Source of the DNA: Phycisphaerae bacterium
Lineage (GTDB): Bacteria; Planctomycetota; Phycisphaerae; UBA1845
NCBI GenBank assembly: GCA_029260035.1
Contig: JAJDEA010000120.1
Span: 1-64,000 of the forward strand
Direction of reading: 5' to 3'
Length of the DNA stretch: 64,000 nucleotides
In this document: positions 8,944 to 18,360 of the stretch, one piece after another
Numbering within the stretch: the stretch's first letter is position 1
Layout: each line of letters opens with the position of its first letter
The notes under the pieces: generated by a model
The model's input: the letters and a program-made list of their open reading frames with translations, nothing else
Database searches by the model: none
Told to the model about the DNA's origin: nothing
Translations under genes and position numbers: made by a program

Positions 8944-10206
8944 CTAGTTCCTCTTCACTGGCTTGATGAGGCGAGCGTCTCCCCAATCAACGTGATCGGA
9001 TAGGTCCACCGCATCACCGAAATCGGTAATGACTGTCAACTTCTGAACACCTGCAACATCAATGCGTATCAACTGGCTGCGCTGCTCACCCGTAAGATTC
9101 TCGATTTGAAAAAGCATCTTGCCGTCACCCAATACGCGGACACTAGCCCGTCCTCTCGGTCGAACGGCATCATCCATTCCGACGGTTGCCACGAAAGTCG
9201 CAAACTCACCTTCAAGATCGTATACAACTTCGGTATAAGCCTTAACACCGAGACCTTTTTCGTATTGTCGGCCGTCCAACGAAATCATGGCCCCCGCCGC
9301 ACTTCGATCGAGTTTCATCTCCGCTGGCTTGTGAAGGATCCCCCTGGTTTCAACATGGGCAGGCTTCAAGTCGCTCAGGTATACCAAGCGAGAACCAGCC
9401 ATGCGCAAATGACGCAATTGGTCGATCTGCAGGTCGAATTCGCCACCAAAAGACGCAGCCAAAGATATATTCAACGGGCTTGCTCGAAGAAACGTCGCGC
9501 CGAATATGTTCTCGTCATTCAATGTAGCCGTCACACGATTGGCACCATTCGGCGGAGATGCCTGGGCAAAGACAATGGCGAAAACTCTCTCTAGCTTAAA
9601 AGACCGCTCGCGATCAGCGAATGTAAACGTCCCCGCTTCTTTCGTGATCTTCTCAAGTCGTCCTCGCACACTCTTGGCATCGCCTGCGCTTCGTGTAATG
9701 AGCACATCATGGCCTGGCAATCGATTGCCTAGCGCCTTCAACAAAAACTCACCCGATCGAGGGAAATCCGTCGCAGTTGCAAATTGCACGGCAGCCAGTC
9801 GCTCAAACGGAAACACCGTACTCGTACCCAAAACGGTGTTGGCTACAATCGTCTCATCGCTTTGCTCAATTAATTCGCCAGCAATTCTCCCGCCGTCGAA
9901 CAAATGGAACACGGCTGATTCTGCGTTAAGGGCGCCCTCGCTCTCTTTGACATTGGACAAATCTGAGAAGTGAATCATGGCGAGGTCGTCCACGCGAATC
10001 TCACGCTCGACATCGCTCACGCTAAGCTTGATCGATTGTCCGTCGTTGGAGCCTAACCAACGACCTTCCGTCTCACGTCCATCGAGGTGGACCGCACGCA
10101 CAGTCACTCGCTGACCAGGATCGCCTTCCGCGAGAAGCAGTGCCGAAGGACCAGCCAACAGTGCAACAGCGATAGTGCCGAATAGTTGTCTCAATCTGAA
10201 TCGCAT
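8944..10206 (-). CDS. Secreted protein with NPCBM domain
   Basis: A 420-residue exported protein. ATG at 10206 follows two in-frame TTG codons and opens a signal peptide ending near LLLAEG. The N-terminal two thirds contain two similar beta-rich stretches (VDDLAMIHF and FERLAAVQF type motifs), probably an internal repeat. Residues of about 290-415 match the NPCBM/NEW2 galactose-binding-like fold, with the typical GRQYEKGLGVKAYTEVVYDL core, here Asp-rich toward the end. NPCBM domains in other bacteria bind carbohydrate. It sits upstream of the active HtrA, which suggests an envelope or cell-surface role. Function otherwise unknown. Confidence 0.78.
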   Translation of the reverse strand: MRFRLRQLFGTIAVALLAGPSALLLAEGDPGQRVTVRAVHLDGRETEGRWLGSNDGQSIKLSVSDVEREIRVDDLAMIHFSDLSNVKESEGALNAESAVFHLFDGGRIAGELIEQSDETIVANTVLGTSTVFPFERLAAVQFATATDFPRSGEFLLKALGNRLPGHDVLITRSAGDAKSVRGRLEKITKEAGTFTFADRERSFKLERVFAIVFAQASPPNGANRVTATLNDENIFGATFLRASPLNISLAASFGGEFDLQIDQLRHLRMAGSRLVYLSDLKPAHVETRGILHKPAEMKLDRSAAGAMISLDGRQYEKGLGVKAYTEVVYDLEGEFATFVATVGMDDAVRPRGRASVRVLGDGKMLFQIENLTGEQRSQLIRIDVAGVQKLTVITDFGDAVDLSDHVDWGDARLIKPVKRN

Positions 10207-10297
10207 CAACAATCTAGTCGTACCTCAAACATTCGGTAGAATACCATGGCAGGGTTTCGCGCCCCAGCATTAGAAAAAACACTATGCTTGGAGCAGG

Positions 10298-11386
10298 TCA
10301 GCGTTTCTTGGCCAACTCTTCGTAATACTGCTCGACAAGCTGACGGTACCTTCGTGGAAAACTATCGCGCAACGCTTGCAACACGCGCTCGCGCTCAGCC
10401 GGAGGCATAGCGCCCCACATCTCTGCGGGATTGGCACGCGGACTGTTTCGAAGCACGCCGTCTTTCATTTTGCCGCCCGGCAATTGCGATTCCTGTGCAC
10501 CGCGCTGACTCTGTTTACTCTTGTTTTGACTTCCGCTCCCACCGGAACTTTGTTGTTTCTTCCGACTGGATTTCTCCGCTTTTTCAGCATCCTTCACCAG
10601 ACGATCCAGCAAATCCAAAATGCGCTGCTGCTTCTCCTGCAACGACTCGCCGGAATCTGCGTCGCGCAGTCTTCGCCGCGAGAAACCCATCAGGTCCACG
10701 ACTTCGCCAATTTCGCCCAATTCCAAATTCGTAAGTTCTGCCAGCATCTGCCGTGCGGAAATGGTTAACCGCTGCGGCGCATCAGGGTAGTCACGAAGAA
10801 ACCCATCGAGTGTTTCCGCCGCCAAGCCGTATTCCAATGCGCCCAGCAAGCAGAATCCTTTGAGAAATGCAATTTCCGCCGACGCGTAGGTATAGTTTTC
10901 CAAATCGGACCCGCCATCGGCTGTCAAGTCTGCAATTCTGGCGCCCGCCTCCAGTATTTGCTCCCTCGCCACGAGCGCTTTGATTTCATAGACCTTGGCG
11001 TAAGTCGCCACAAACAGATTCTTTGACCTACCCAACTGATTGGCCATGTTCGCACTTTGCGCATATTCGTCATCATCGTAGGCATCCAGCACTTTGCGAA
11101 ATGACTCTGAGGCAAGCGTTAGTGCTTGCGTGAGAAACTCCTCACCGTCGCAATCCTGGCACTTGCTCCATGTCTCGCGTATCAGCGATCGTGCGTCGGC
11201 TGGAATGCTCGGAAATGTATCCAAACTCTCCGTAAAACGATCTGCCGGCGTGGACTGTGCACGAGCCGCAACCCCCAGCAGAAGCACGACACCTACACTC
11301 AGCCCGGCCAAGCCTCGGCTTTTCCATCTTCGCGCTTGCCGACCAAACACAGAACTTTGGCCTTCTTGATGTCCAAAATCAATCAT
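10298..11386 (-). CDS. Secreted helical protein of unknown function
   Basis: A 362-residue protein. The longest frame begins with TTG at 11416, but the internal ATG at 11386 is preceded by GGAAAGG with an 8-base spacer and opens a signal peptide (hydrophobic run LAGLSVGVVLLLGVAARA), so it is preferred. The body is alpha-helical and TPR-like: residues 60-210 contain repeated helix pairs with Ala/Leu spacing. A charged Ser/Gln/Lys-rich linker at about 265-300 precedes a conserved-looking tail with PPAERERVLQALRDSFPRRY. The tail resembles endings common in planctomycete envelope proteins but I cannot name the family. Position in the MoxR/vWA series suggests joint function. Confidence 0.7.
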   Translation of the reverse strand: MIDFGHQEGQSSVFGRQARRWKSRGLAGLSVGVVLLLGVAARAQSTPADRFTESLDTFPSIPADARSLIRETWSKCQDCDGEEFLTQALTLASESFRKVLDAYDDDEYAQSANMANQLGRSKNLFVATYAKVYEIKALVAREQILEAGARIADLTADGGSDLENYTYASAEIAFLKGFCLLGALEYGLAAETLDGFLRDYPDAPQRLTISARQMLAELTNLELGEIGEVVDLMGFSRRRLRDADSGESLQEKQQRILDLLDRLVKDAEKAEKSSRKKQQSSGGSGSQNKSKQSQRGAQESQLPGGKMKDGVLRNSPRANPAEMWGAMPPAERERVLQALRDSFPRRYRQLVEQYYEELAKKR

Positions 11387-11505
11387 GCATAATGCCTTTC
11401 CTTCGGGCCAGAGCAAACTTCTTCTCTACTGCGGGATTTCAGCCTGGGCGTTACAGCAAGATCCGCTCCAGCAGTCAACCTCATCCTAAATGTGCCTCGT
11501 AATCG

Positions 11506-13635
11506 TCACTCTTCTATCCTGCGATCGCGGATATCCTTCGCGATATCCTCGCATTCGCTCTGTCTTTCGGAAGCAGTAGATAACGCTGCTCCCAAAGTTT
11601 CGTCCAAATCGCTTGCATCTCCTCGCGCAGACTCGATCACCGTCGTCCGAATGTTGATTCGTTCTTGGCTGGAACGAAGAAGCTTTAGTTCGGCAGAAAG
11701 CGGAAGCAACGATTTATCCTCTTTACTTTTGTTGCTAGAGCCTTTGGCGTTCTGCTCGTTTCGCTGCTGCATTTGTTTGACGGAATCGATGAGCTGCTCC
11801 AAGGTGTCAAGAATCTCCTTTTCCATCGCCTGGGTGAGGCGGCCCGTATAAAGCTTGACCAACCTCTCAGCGACAACGTTCATGTCCGTTGCTAACTGAC
11901 TCATGATACGCGGGAAAACGATCGTCGTCCCTTCTTCGTCGAGAATATGAACACACGTCCTCGCCTTTTTGGAAAGCGATCGCTGCTGAGCAGCAAGATC
12001 CGCCAAACGCAACTTGTGAGGCCTTTTGAAATGCATCTTCCCGACTTTGTCGATGGTAAAGGTCGCGGCGTTGATCGCCTTTTGTTTGACGAGCAAACCC
12101 CGCAAACGTGCTTCGATGTCGCGAAGCATTTCCGCGCGGTCCTCTTGACGAAGCTGGCTTAGTGTCTCTTCGAGTTCCTGTCGGGCCTTTTCCAATTCAT
12201 CAATGGCACGATCCTGACGCTTGGTCGCCTCCGGCGAATCCTCCTTCTCGAGTGCCTCAGCTGCATCGTCCATCTCTTGTTGTGCGCGATCCAGATTTTC
12301 CTGCGCGCGATCCGGAGGGCCATCCTTCTGACCTTGTTGATCCGACTGGCTTTTCTGCTCTCCCTGCTTTCCTCCCTGCCCTTGTTGCCCTTTCTTTCCT
12401 TTCTGTCCTTCCTGGCCCTTTTGGCTTTGCGAACCCTGCTTCCCTTTCTGCCCACCTTGTTGGCCTTGCTTACCCTTTTGCCCTTGCGAGCCTTTCTGTC
12501 CGCCCTGTTTACCCTTTTGTCCTTGCTTTTCCCCCTTGCCACCGGGCTGGCCTTTTGCTCCCTTTTGACCAGACTTGTTAGCTTGCGAGGAATCCTGCTT
12601 CATTTTTTTTGAAAGACCACCCGTGTCTCGCGCAACGTCTCGTTGCTTCGCCGCTTGCTCGGCTGAGCTCTGCTTTTTTGCCAATTCGCGTTTGGCTTCC
12701 TCCAACTTCTTCCGCGCATCGCGCAGGGCTTTTTCAGCATCTCGCCCCTGATCGCGCGCATCGCTCTTCTTGCCAGATGCCATCGACTTGCCAGCCTGCG
12801 ACATCGACTTGGCTGCAGATTTCATCGACTTGGAAGCGTCACCTGTTTTCCCACGCGCTTCCCGGGCTTCGCGAGAATCTGCAGCTTTCTCTGGCGCGAG
12901 ATCGGAAAGTCGCTGAAGATCGTCAGCAAGCGCTTTCGCATCACGTTCAATCGCCTCTTGCTCTTTCTGTTGTTTCTTATTCTCGCCGGGTTGGCTCGCC
13001 TGCGCGTTTTTCGATAGTTTGCTGGAAAGGTCGCCTTGACGCTTTAGCATCGAATCGATGCGACGTAATGCCTGATCGATCTGCTTGGACAAACGCTGTG
13101 CGACGCTCGATTTCGCAGATGCATCGCGTAGCGAACGTTGCGTCTCCAACAATCTCTGGAGTTCCTTCTTGTAAGCTTCAAGCTTTTCCAACTCGCGCTT
13201 GCGATCTTCATTTTGGCTGTCGCGCTCAAGCAGAATTCCCAACAGCCGATCTGCGTCCTCCATCCATTTGCTTTGTGCTTCAGCGGCGTCACTTAACAAC
13301 CCGGGGTCATTCAGTAACTCGATCATTTTTTCCAGCCGATCACCAAGAGCAAGCTCTCCCTCCCTTTCGAGGACTCTGTCGAGGCGCGCTGCGTTTTCAG
13401 GCTCTGTCTTGGCTAAATCTTCTCGCAGACGATAAACGCGGTCCTTGAAGCGTTCAAAACGATCGCGAATCATTTGCTCCTTGGCAGACAGCGGACTTAC
13501 ATCACGCACTTCGTCTTGCCCCTCATCCTGCGGAGATGGATAATCCTGCGCAAACGCTGGTAAAAACGTCACGAGCAAGACACTGAGTACGATTGGGAAG
13601 CACGCATTGAGAGATCGAAGTGTTAGTCGAATCAT
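11506..13635 (-). CDS. Secreted coiled-coil protein with collagen-like Gly/Gln/Lys tract
   Basis: A 709-residue protein. ATG at 13635 is chosen because AGGGAG lies 6 bases upstream and it opens a signal peptide ending FLPAFA; the longest frame starts 20 codons earlier. Residues of about 50-350 are strongly charged heptad-like helices, Lys/Glu/Asp/Arg-rich. Residues 354-440 are an extreme tract made of GQKGKQG-like units. A second helical part (about 445-700) includes a segment with FKRPHKLRLADLAAQQ. The composition suggests a long rod separated by a flexible basic spacer. Function is unknown. Its neighbour also begins as a membrane-anchored helical protein, so the two may interact. Confidence 0.75.
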   Translation of the reverse strand: MIRLTLRSLNACFPIVLSVLLVTFLPAFAQDYPSPQDEGQDEVRDVSPLSAKEQMIRDRFERFKDRVYRLREDLAKTEPENAARLDRVLEREGELALGDRLEKMIELLNDPGLLSDAAEAQSKWMEDADRLLGILLERDSQNEDRKRELEKLEAYKKELQRLLETQRSLRDASAKSSVAQRLSKQIDQALRRIDSMLKRQGDLSSKLSKNAQASQPGENKKQQKEQEAIERDAKALADDLQRLSDLAPEKAADSREAREARGKTGDASKSMKSAAKSMSQAGKSMASGKKSDARDQGRDAEKALRDARKKLEEAKRELAKKQSSAEQAAKQRDVARDTGGLSKKMKQDSSQANKSGQKGAKGQPGGKGEKQGQKGKQGGQKGSQGQKGKQGQQGGQKGKQGSQSQKGQEGQKGKKGQQGQGGKQGEQKSQSDQQGQKDGPPDRAQENLDRAQQEMDDAAEALEKEDSPEATKRQDRAIDELEKARQELEETLSQLRQEDRAEMLRDIEARLRGLLVKQKAINAATFTIDKVGKMHFKRPHKLRLADLAAQQRSLSKKARTCVHILDEEGTTIVFPRIMSQLATDMNVVAERLVKLYTGRLTQAMEKEILDTLEQLIDSVKQMQQRNEQNAKGSSNKSKEDKSLLPLSAELKLLRSSQERINIRTTVIESARGDASDLDETLGAALSTASERQSECEDIAKDIRDRRIEE
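12316..12576 (-). repeat. Low-complexity Gly/Gln/Lys-coding tract
   Basis: On the minus strand this stretch codes almost only Gly, Gln, Lys and Ser in short imperfect units such as GQKGKQGQQG and GSQGQKG. The matching DNA is a degenerate 18-24 base tandem repeat. Such tracts expand and contract by slippage, and length differences between strains would be expected. Confidence 0.85.
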
Positions 13636-13731
13636 GGACTGCTCCCTAATCATAGATGCAAACGACGCCCCAGGCTTCCGTTCGGTTGCGTGCAAGCCGT
13701 CAATGAACTATTTCCTCGATATTTCTCGTCG

Positions 13732-15858
13732 TCAATCTTCAAAAATATCACCGACTTCTTTTTCGAGTGCATCCTTAGTCTCCGTACTCAGCTCGCTCTG
13801 CAGACGCACGATGTCTCTAAGCATGGTGACGAGTTCATGGTATCCTTCCCATTGTATCATAACAGACAAGACTGCTCGCATCCTCGCTAGCGCTTCGTAT
13901 TGCTTCTGATCCACGGCAGAGGCTGTCTCAGCAGTACCGTCTCGCGACCACTGACGAATCGTATCCGCCGCATCGGCCAAGTCCCGCCGAGCGATCTCCG
14001 TCAACGGATCAATAATTCGGATTTGAAGCCTTTCGCGCTCCTCATCCGTATCAAGTTGATTCACTCTTAGCTCAGCCAACACGCGCTCGAACTGCTGCCG
14101 AATCACGTTGATCGAACTAATGATGCTGCGCTGCCGACGTTCAAGCGGCGTAAGAGTCGATCCGAGCCACTCCAAGTCTGGTTTTTCGCGGTGCTTACGC
14201 ATCGCAGTGAGCAATTCCCCGCGCAACCGTTCCTGATTATCCACCAGCCTTTCAAAGTCCATTCGATATTCCTGCTCTCTGCGCGAGATTTCAGCAAGGA
14301 ATTCGTCTTTGGAGACAACCCGGATAACAACCTGCGTAGACTCAGCCAGATTTGGTCCTGAAACGTCATCAAAATCACTCGCTCGTGCCATTAATGAGAC
14401 ACGATCTCCTGCTTCAAGTTCGACAGTCGAAACAGGCCAGGACAAACTTGTCTCAAGGTGTGTCGCCCGGAGTTCGAAACCATCAAAGGGGATTGGTTTT
14501 TCCGATTCTTCTCCCTCTTGATACAAGAGATTCGCCGTGGCAAGCCCGTAGGTATCAGAAAACTCCAGCTCCATCGGCAGAATCGCCTGCGGCGTAACCA
14601 TATCGCCCACGCCGGGAAGCCTTAAACGCACCAATGGCGCATCATCTTTCATAACCCGCAGTGCGAACTGCACAGGTCTGCGGTTTTCAAATCCAACTTC
14701 ATCCACAAGCAGGAACTGATACGTTGCAGATTTCATAAGCGTCACGTTCGCGACATAGTAATCGCCTTCTTGACTGATCTCGCCGACTTCCTCCTCGTTG
14801 CTTACGAACGACACCTTGGACACCGGCTTATTCATAAGCGCGCGAAACGTGACAGTCGTTCCAGGTAGAACTTGCGCGGATCGCCGATCTTCACCGAACG
14901 TAACAGGATTCAATCCAGAGTAGGCGGGCGGAACAATTTCCATGCTGCTTTGGACGACCCGGGGCCGATCAATCAAGCGTGCTTCGTACCATTTCGTTCG
15001 GTCGTCACCGCCAAACAGCTGAAATCGAAACGATTCCTTAGGCCTTTGAAACGTGTGGCGGTAACGATAGGATCCAATGTTGCCGATCGAAACCATAGAC
15101 TCTCTGCCGGTTTGACCTGACAAGGTCTCATAGCGGATACCGACTTCTCTTGGCTGAATGCCTTCAGCAAGCGCCTGCACGACAAGATCGTCTCCTCGCG
15201 CACCGATCAATTCGCCATCGGTCAACTCAACAACCAGACGCGTTCGCTTCGGCCATTCGATATTGTGTAAGAGAACGTTTCGCGAAAACCACATACCGAC
15301 CATCTCGGGTGACACAATGGTCGCGCAAGTTGCCATCGCAACAACACCCATCAGAACAGCCGCTGAGCGTCGGGCGCGTGAGGGGTTAACAACGACAAGA
15401 AAATCGATCGAAGCTGTCGCAATCCGTGCCCGGTCCACAACCGACGCAATGAGGGAGGGCGAATTGGATATAGGCAAGCCGACTTCATCTTGATCAAACC
15501 GGACGGCTGAAACCAGAACAGAAGAAAGCTCCGGAAACCGTCGTTCCACGAGCTTCGCTGCGTCAGCCAGACCAATTTTCAATCTCAAAGGCCTCCAGAC
15601 CCGCAGAGCAGCAACCCATGCACCACACGCAAGTGTCAGGCCCAGAAGCGCTGCACGCATGCTCCATTGCAAACCACGCGTCCAATAGTCAATCGCAAAC
15701 TGGATCAATGCCAGCGCAACCAAGGTCACGACAATCCACGCAACGCCCTCAATGAACACATAACGCCGCAAACGTCTGACCACTTCGCGCAACCGCCCCA
15801 CAACGGAGGAATCCAGCCTCCACGATTGCGAGTTAGATGATGTAATCTGACTGTTCAC
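13732..15858 (-). CDS. DUF4175-like membrane protein with coiled-coil tail
   Basis: A 708-residue protein. GTG at 15858 follows GAGGGACAGG and is preferred to an in-frame TTG four codons earlier. Two hydrophobic helices lie at about 36-58 and 64-85, then a third near 165-185, so the N-terminus is membrane-bound. The middle (about 200-500) is beta-rich, with several repeats of Ig-like spacing. The C-terminal 200 residues are a charged coiled coil. The overall layout resembles DUF4175 proteins, which sit beside MoxR/BatA-type genes; this is a layout match, not a verified hit. Position 36 bases after the vWA gene implies cotranscription. Confidence 0.7.
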   Translation of the reverse strand: MNSQITSSNSQSWRLDSSVVGRLREVVRRLRRYVFIEGVAWIVVTLVALALIQFAIDYWTRGLQWSMRAALLGLTLACGAWVAALRVWRPLRLKIGLADAAKLVERRFPELSSVLVSAVRFDQDEVGLPISNSPSLIASVVDRARIATASIDFLVVVNPSRARRSAAVLMGVVAMATCATIVSPEMVGMWFSRNVLLHNIEWPKRTRLVVELTDGELIGARGDDLVVQALAEGIQPREVGIRYETLSGQTGRESMVSIGNIGSYRYRHTFQRPKESFRFQLFGGDDRTKWYEARLIDRPRVVQSSMEIVPPAYSGLNPVTFGEDRRSAQVLPGTTVTFRALMNKPVSKVSFVSNEEEVGEISQEGDYYVANVTLMKSATYQFLLVDEVGFENRRPVQFALRVMKDDAPLVRLRLPGVGDMVTPQAILPMELEFSDTYGLATANLLYQEGEESEKPIPFDGFELRATHLETSLSWPVSTVELEAGDRVSLMARASDFDDVSGPNLAESTQVVIRVVSKDEFLAEISRREQEYRMDFERLVDNQERLRGELLTAMRKHREKPDLEWLGSTLTPLERRQRSIISSINVIRQQFERVLAELRVNQLDTDEERERLQIRIIDPLTEIARRDLADAADTIRQWSRDGTAETASAVDQKQYEALARMRAVLSVMIQWEGYHELVTMLRDIVRLQSELSTETKDALEKEVGDIFED

Positions 15859-15894
15859 CCTGTCCCTCAAGCAACAATACTGCCCAATCGCGCG

Positions 15895-18360
15895 TCACAG
15901 CAGGCGATTCCATTTCCTCAAAAACCACTCCATCGAAAGCAAAACCAAGAGCAGCGTAAACAACTTCCAATTATCCCAGAGCGGAATAGGTCTCGACCGG
16001 ATCGGCAACTCTTCGTGAAGGTCCTGGATGAGTTTTGGTATTTCGTCCGCCTTGTCGATACCAAAATACTTTCCATTCGCCGAACCGACGGCAAGAGCCT
16101 GCAACGCCGATCGATCCATCTGAGGTCTTAACGTTTCCAAACTCGATCGTGCAATGCGGATGTCACGAATAAACTCCTCAGCTTCCACGCCCGAAGACGC
16201 AGGCAGTGTCATGCGAATTCGGCAAGATCCGATTCGATCGGGAATGAATCGGCCTTCATACCAGCCAGGCCTGTCGCGACGCGCGGTTAATGCGAAATCT
16301 CGACGTACACCATCCATCTCATAGACGGCAACGATTTGATCCCGAACGATTGGCTCGAATCGCTCGTCCAGCAATCGAGCCGTCACTGCGACACTTTCTC
16401 CCAAAGAAGCCTGGGTACTATCCGTCATAAGCAGCCCCCGCTTCATCCCCCCGAGCAGTTTCCCCTCCGCCAAGAACCGAATCGTTTGAATCCAAAACCG
16501 GTCAAACACTTCCTCGCCATACCGGCGCCATCGCCAGGTTCCATCAAGACCCAAAAACCCCGTTCGTCCCGCACCAACATATTGCACCGCAGCCAGCACC
16601 TGGCCGCCGAATGAATTGCGCATGCGCGGATTGCCATGCCGCATCAGAACCGTAGCGACGGCCTTTTCTCGAAGCACCGGATAGTGCCAATAGATGTCAC
16701 CCAACCCCTGCCAAGCCAACCTCGTCTCAACCGCATCGACGCCTCTTTGCATGATCGGATGGGATTCTGCACCGACTCCCAACTCTACAGGCCAACTTTT
16801 CTGCTGGTAATGGCCAATCTGATTGAGTACCAGGTCCGCCTCCGGATCAAGCGTCACCGGCAGCAAGTCGTGCAACACGTTGAGCGACGGATCGCGCATG
16901 AAAACAGGCGTACGAGGCCTGGCGGCGGCGAACAACATACCCGCACCCTGTTGAGTCACCAGTTTGTCGATCAGACGACACCATTCGTCGTCAAAATCAC
17001 TGCGATCGGGATCCATTAAGATGATTACGTCGTACTCGGCGAGTTCGTCCGGAAGCGAGGGAAAATGGTCGATGACGGTGTTGCCATCGCGCACAGCGCT
17101 CAAATGGGCCGACTGAAGCCAGCAGCTAACGTCTATTGTTTCGTCGCGCTCCAGCAGTCTTGACAAATAGCGATAATCCCAGCTCGGGCCACCCGCAACG
17201 AGAAGAACACGGGTCTGCGCATCCATCACATTGACCGTAGTCTGCCGGCTATTGTCATCGATTACAGACTCGTTCTCTACACCCACAACCTCAACTGTAT
17301 AGGTAAAACGACCCGCCTGTTCTTTTTGTCGTTCAAACGAAACCTCTGAAACGACCCCGCCTAAACCAACTGATGCGGTTGAAGTGTCAACAACCTGACC
17401 TTCACTCATGGAGTCTGCGCGTCGTTCGCGAAGCTGAATTTGTATCGTTTCGCCGACAAGCCCTTGTGAAGTCAGTTCGGCCGAAATTGAAAAAGGGTCT
17501 TTTTCGAAGACATTGTCAGGTGCTATGACTTCGGCGATGCGAACATTTCGAGGCTCAGCAGGATCGCCGATTCCAACAACATGAATTGGAATGCCTCGCT
17601 CTCGCGCATAACGAGCAACGTCAGCTGGCGAAGCGCCCTCGTTGAACCCGCCATCACTCAGCACGACAATGCCTGCAATCGGCGCACCGCCCAGCGACTC
17701 AACCGAACGACGAACCGCCCGCTCGATGCGAGTTGATGCCCCACTCGCGACGAATTCCGTCGTAACAGATTCAACACTCGACACATTGGTCGCGCCTTCT
17801 GATTCATCGGGTGCTTTCAAATTTTCCCGATCGGTGGCGAGCGTAGCCAGCAGCGTCGACTCCGCGGCAAAGCTGTACAATTTGACTCGATTCCTCTTAA
17901 TAAGCGCACGAAGAAACGCTCGATCATCTCGTTCAAGCACGGAATGCACGAGGTCTATGCGCGACGACTCATTCTTATCACTTCTTGCCAAAACATCTTG
18001 CACAAGTTTTGCTTCTTCCGGCTGTCGGTATGCGTCCACCATTCCCATGCTGGCGGAATTGTCCACCAAAACAATCGTGTACGAATCAACCCATCGGCGT
18101 AGAATCCGTACGAGTGCTGGCTCAAGTAGTATAGCGGCGAGCAAAACGATCGTGGCGCATCGAGTTATCCCAAGCAGCAATCGAGTACGAGGCGTCGATC
18201 CGATTCGACCTTCCGAGCGATACATCCAAACAATCGCCCAACAAATCGCGACGAGTAGCACGATTCCTCCAGCCGCAAACCAGCCGGTCGGAAGACGCTG
18301 AAACTCCGTCACGAAATCCTCGACATCGCGCGAGCCGATAGTAGCCAATCCTCCCATCAT
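15895..18360 (-). CDS. vWA-domain membrane protein with glutamine-amidotransferase-like middle domain
   Basis: An 821-residue protein. The ATG at 18360 overlaps the preceding stop as ATGA; a frame extension to 18381 is less likely. Two transmembrane helices near 30-50 and 70-90 are followed by a von Willebrand factor A domain with an intact MIDAS DxSxS (VDNSASMG). An extracytoplasmic beta-rich part follows, then a class I amidotransferase-like fold starting at TRVLLVAGGPSWDYRYL. A C-terminal hydrophobic helix near 795-815 is also present. The same architecture is common beside BatA and MoxR in planctomycetes. Probable role: an integral scaffold of the MoxR/vWA complex. Ligand unknown. Confidence 0.83.
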   Translation of the reverse strand: MMGGLATIGSRDVEDFVTEFQRLPTGWFAAGGIVLLVAICWAIVWMYRSEGRIGSTPRTRLLLGITRCATIVLLAAILLEPALVRILRRWVDSYTIVLVDNSASMGMVDAYRQPEEAKLVQDVLARSDKNESSRIDLVHSVLERDDRAFLRALIKRNRVKLYSFAAESTLLATLATDRENLKAPDESEGATNVSSVESVTTEFVASGASTRIERAVRRSVESLGGAPIAGIVVLSDGGFNEGASPADVARYARERGIPIHVVGIGDPAEPRNVRIAEVIAPDNVFEKDPFSISAELTSQGLVGETIQIQLRERRADSMSEGQVVDTSTASVGLGGVVSEVSFERQKEQAGRFTYTVEVVGVENESVIDDNSRQTTVNVMDAQTRVLLVAGGPSWDYRYLSRLLERDETIDVSCWLQSAHLSAVRDGNTVIDHFPSLPDELAEYDVIILMDPDRSDFDDEWCRLIDKLVTQQGAGMLFAAARPRTPVFMRDPSLNVLHDLLPVTLDPEADLVLNQIGHYQQKSWPVELGVGAESHPIMQRGVDAVETRLAWQGLGDIYWHYPVLREKAVATVLMRHGNPRMRNSFGGQVLAAVQYVGAGRTGFLGLDGTWRWRRYGEEVFDRFWIQTIRFLAEGKLLGGMKRGLLMTDSTQASLGESVAVTARLLDERFEPIVRDQIVAVYEMDGVRRDFALTARRDRPGWYEGRFIPDRIGSCRIRMTLPASSGVEAEEFIRDIRIARSSLETLRPQMDRSALQALAVGSANGKYFGIDKADEIPKLIQDLHEELPIRSRPIPLWDNWKLFTLLLVLLSMEWFLRKWNRLL

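Noticed and set aside
12108-13448. Several plus-strand frames opposite the Gly/Gln/Lys coiled-coil gene
   Set aside because: They arise from the repetitive codons of the sense gene and encode Leu/Pro-rich sequence without features.
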